A stretch of DNA of 6,087 nucleotides from NCBI RefSeq assembly GCF_947253055.1, contig NZ_CAMXYE010000081.1:1-6087 (forward strand), in the 5' to 3' direction. Below, one piece after another: positions 5,044-6,087 of the stretch. This stretch comes from an uncultured Arcanobacterium sp. (GTDB lineage: Bacteria; Actinomycetota; Actinomycetes; Actinomycetales; Actinomycetaceae). Under the pieces are notes generated by a model that ran no database searches, was not told the DNA's origin, and saw only the letters and a program-made list of their open reading frames with translations. The stretch's first letter is position 1. Each line of letters opens with the position of its first letter. A program made the translations under genes and the position numbers.

Positions 5044-6087
5044 GCGATTCCAATGGCTTGAAAAGCTCCATCTAGAAGAGCTGAATCTGGATTTTCCAAT
5101 ATACGCGGCCGCCCAATATCTTCTAAAACTACAAAACGCAGCTGTTGGTGCCGCACTTTCTTATCAACTTGCATAAGAGTAAGCAGTTCTGCTTTTTTCG
5201 CTCCTTTATACGAAACCGGAAGGCCTGCGGCCGCAAAAGCATCGCGATGCAATTCAGTAAAACCAGAAGGCGCTATGCCACTCAATTCTGCTAAAGCGGC
5301 AGCAAATACACATCCAATAGCTACTGCTTCTCCGTGCCGGCAGGTATAAGAAGTAGCTTTCTCTAGGGCATGGGCGAAGGTATGGCCATAGTTAAGCACT
5401 ATTCGCCCTCCGTTTTCTTGCAGGTCATTATCCACAATCTGCAGCTTTACTTTTATTGCTGCTCCCACTATCTCAGCCAAAGCAGGCGAAGTAGAAGTGA
5501 AAAGATTAGTGCCGTGTGTAGCCAATAATTCGAGAATATGTCTATCGGCAATAAATCCGCATTTAATTATTTCTCCCATTCCAGATTTCCACTCGGCAGG
5601 GGGTAAAGAATCTAGAGCGGCTAAATCACAGTAGACTCCGCGTGGATTAGTGAAACTACCGACGAGGTTTTTTCCACTCTGGGTATTAATGGCAGTTTTT
5701 CCTCCAATGGCGGCGTCGACCATTCCCAACAAGGTCGTGGGCACATTGATATTTGCTACCCCGCGAAGCCAAGTAGCAGCGAAGAAACCTCCCAAATCGG
5801 TGACGCTTCCACCTCCCAACGAAATCACTACTCCATCTCGGCCGAGATGATTACTTCCTGCTAGCTCCCAGCCTTGTAAAAGAGTGGAAATATCTTTTGC
5901 GGCTTCCCCGCGCGGAACTTCCCAGAGGGCGGTGGGTTGCGCTCCCACGCGCAAAGCTGCGCAAATTTTTTCGGCAGGGCGGGCAGTATCGGGAGAATGT
6001 AGCACTAATGCAGCGGCATACTTTTGCCCGTGGGCGGTAATTTGCGCTTGCAGATTTCTGCCGATTATCACCTCATAGGGATTTACC
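5040..6087 (-). CDS. aroB: 3-dehydroquinate synthase (5' end beyond window edge)
   Basis: NAD- and zinc-dependent cytoplasmic enzyme converting DAHP to 3-dehydroquinate, the second step of the shikimate pathway. Motifs, numbered from the GTG at 6071: SLGGGSVTDLGG (84-95) and PTTLLGMVDAAIGGKTAIN (111-129) for nucleotide binding; zinc ligands E167 (GMGEIIKCG), H230 (LNYGHTFAHALE) and H246 (RHGEAVAIGC); and DKK (303-305) near the C-terminus. The GTG is unlikely to be the true start. The frame stays open to the edge and encodes VNPYE before V-I-I-G-R-N, matching the common AroB N-terminus (x-x-P-Y-E-V-x-I-G). The gene therefore probably begins a few codons outside the window, for a total near 350-360 residues. 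It overlaps the kinase-like gene by 4 bp. All catalytic residues I can recognise are present. Confidence 0.96.
   Translation of the reverse strand, partial: VNPYEVIIGRNLQAQITAHGQKYAAALVLHSPDTARPAEKICAALRVGAQPTALWEVPRGEAAKDISTLLQGWELAGSNHLGRDGVVISLGGGSVTDLGGFFAATWLRGVANINVPTTLLGMVDAAIGGKTAINTQSGKNLVGSFTNPRGVYCDLAALDSLPPAEWKSGMGEIIKCGFIADRHILELLATHGTNLFTSTSPALAEIVGAAIKVKLQIVDNDLQENGGRIVLNYGHTFAHALEKATSYTCRHGEAVAIGCVFAAALAELSGIAPSGFTELHRDAFAAAGLPVSYKGAKKAELLTLMQVDKKVRHQQLRFVVLEDIGRPRILENPDSALLDGAFQAIGIA

Noticed and set aside
1..6087. CRISPR arrays, tRNA, rRNA or insertion-sequence genes
   Set aside because: No regularly spaced repeats, no tRNA-like cloverleaf sequence and no transposase or integrase reading frame were seen on either strand.

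Overview
The window is a compact stretch of housekeeping chromosome from an actinobacterium of moderate G+C. Every supported gene lies on the minus strand, so transcription runs from the right edge to the left. The actinobacterial assignment rests on three things: an mIHF-type nucleoid protein (mihF) in the gmk/rpoZ neighbourhood, an EF-P with the PGKGP loop of the actinobacterial subfamily, and the aroB...efp-nusB order. The base composition is lower than in most of the phylum, which would suit a host-associated member such as an Actinomycetaceae-like lineage. That last placement is inference.

Layout in transcription order: (1) aroB, running off the right edge, overlaps by 4 bp a divergent shikimate-kinase-like P-loop protein that lacks expected shikimate-binding residues. 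(2) efp and nusB follow as a tight pair, after a 150-bp gap; nusB has a GTG start and a long acidic tail. (3) mihF stands alone with its own candidate promoter and strong RBS, and is closed by a 14-bp-stem terminator. (4) A two-gene accessory cassette follows: a TetR-family regulator, restarted here at an internal GTG, and a tryptophan-rich polytopic membrane protein of the uncharacterised DUF5692 type. It has a good promoter whose -35 is covered by a TTGAC-N5-GTCAA palindrome, and it ends in a second strong hairpin. (5) gmk follows with a promoter placed so that the transcript may be leaderless. (6) The first seven codons of rpoZ (omega subunit) lie at the left edge.

The core genes serve aromatic amino-acid precursor synthesis (aroB), translation of polyproline stretches (efp), transcription antitermination and rRNA synthesis (nusB), chromosome architecture (mihF), guanine nucleotide supply (gmk) and RNA polymerase assembly (rpoZ). 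The main anomaly is the TetR/DUF5692 cassette. It splits the usual actinobacterial mihF-gmk-rpoZ neighbourhood, is bounded by a terminator on each side, and looks like an autoregulated, ligand-inducible membrane function of unknown substrate. No mobile-element genes, CRISPR arrays, tRNAs or rRNAs are visible. No gene-free stretch exceeds 300 bases; the longest is about 240 bases between mihF and the regulator, and it holds the terminator and the regulator's promoter/operator.
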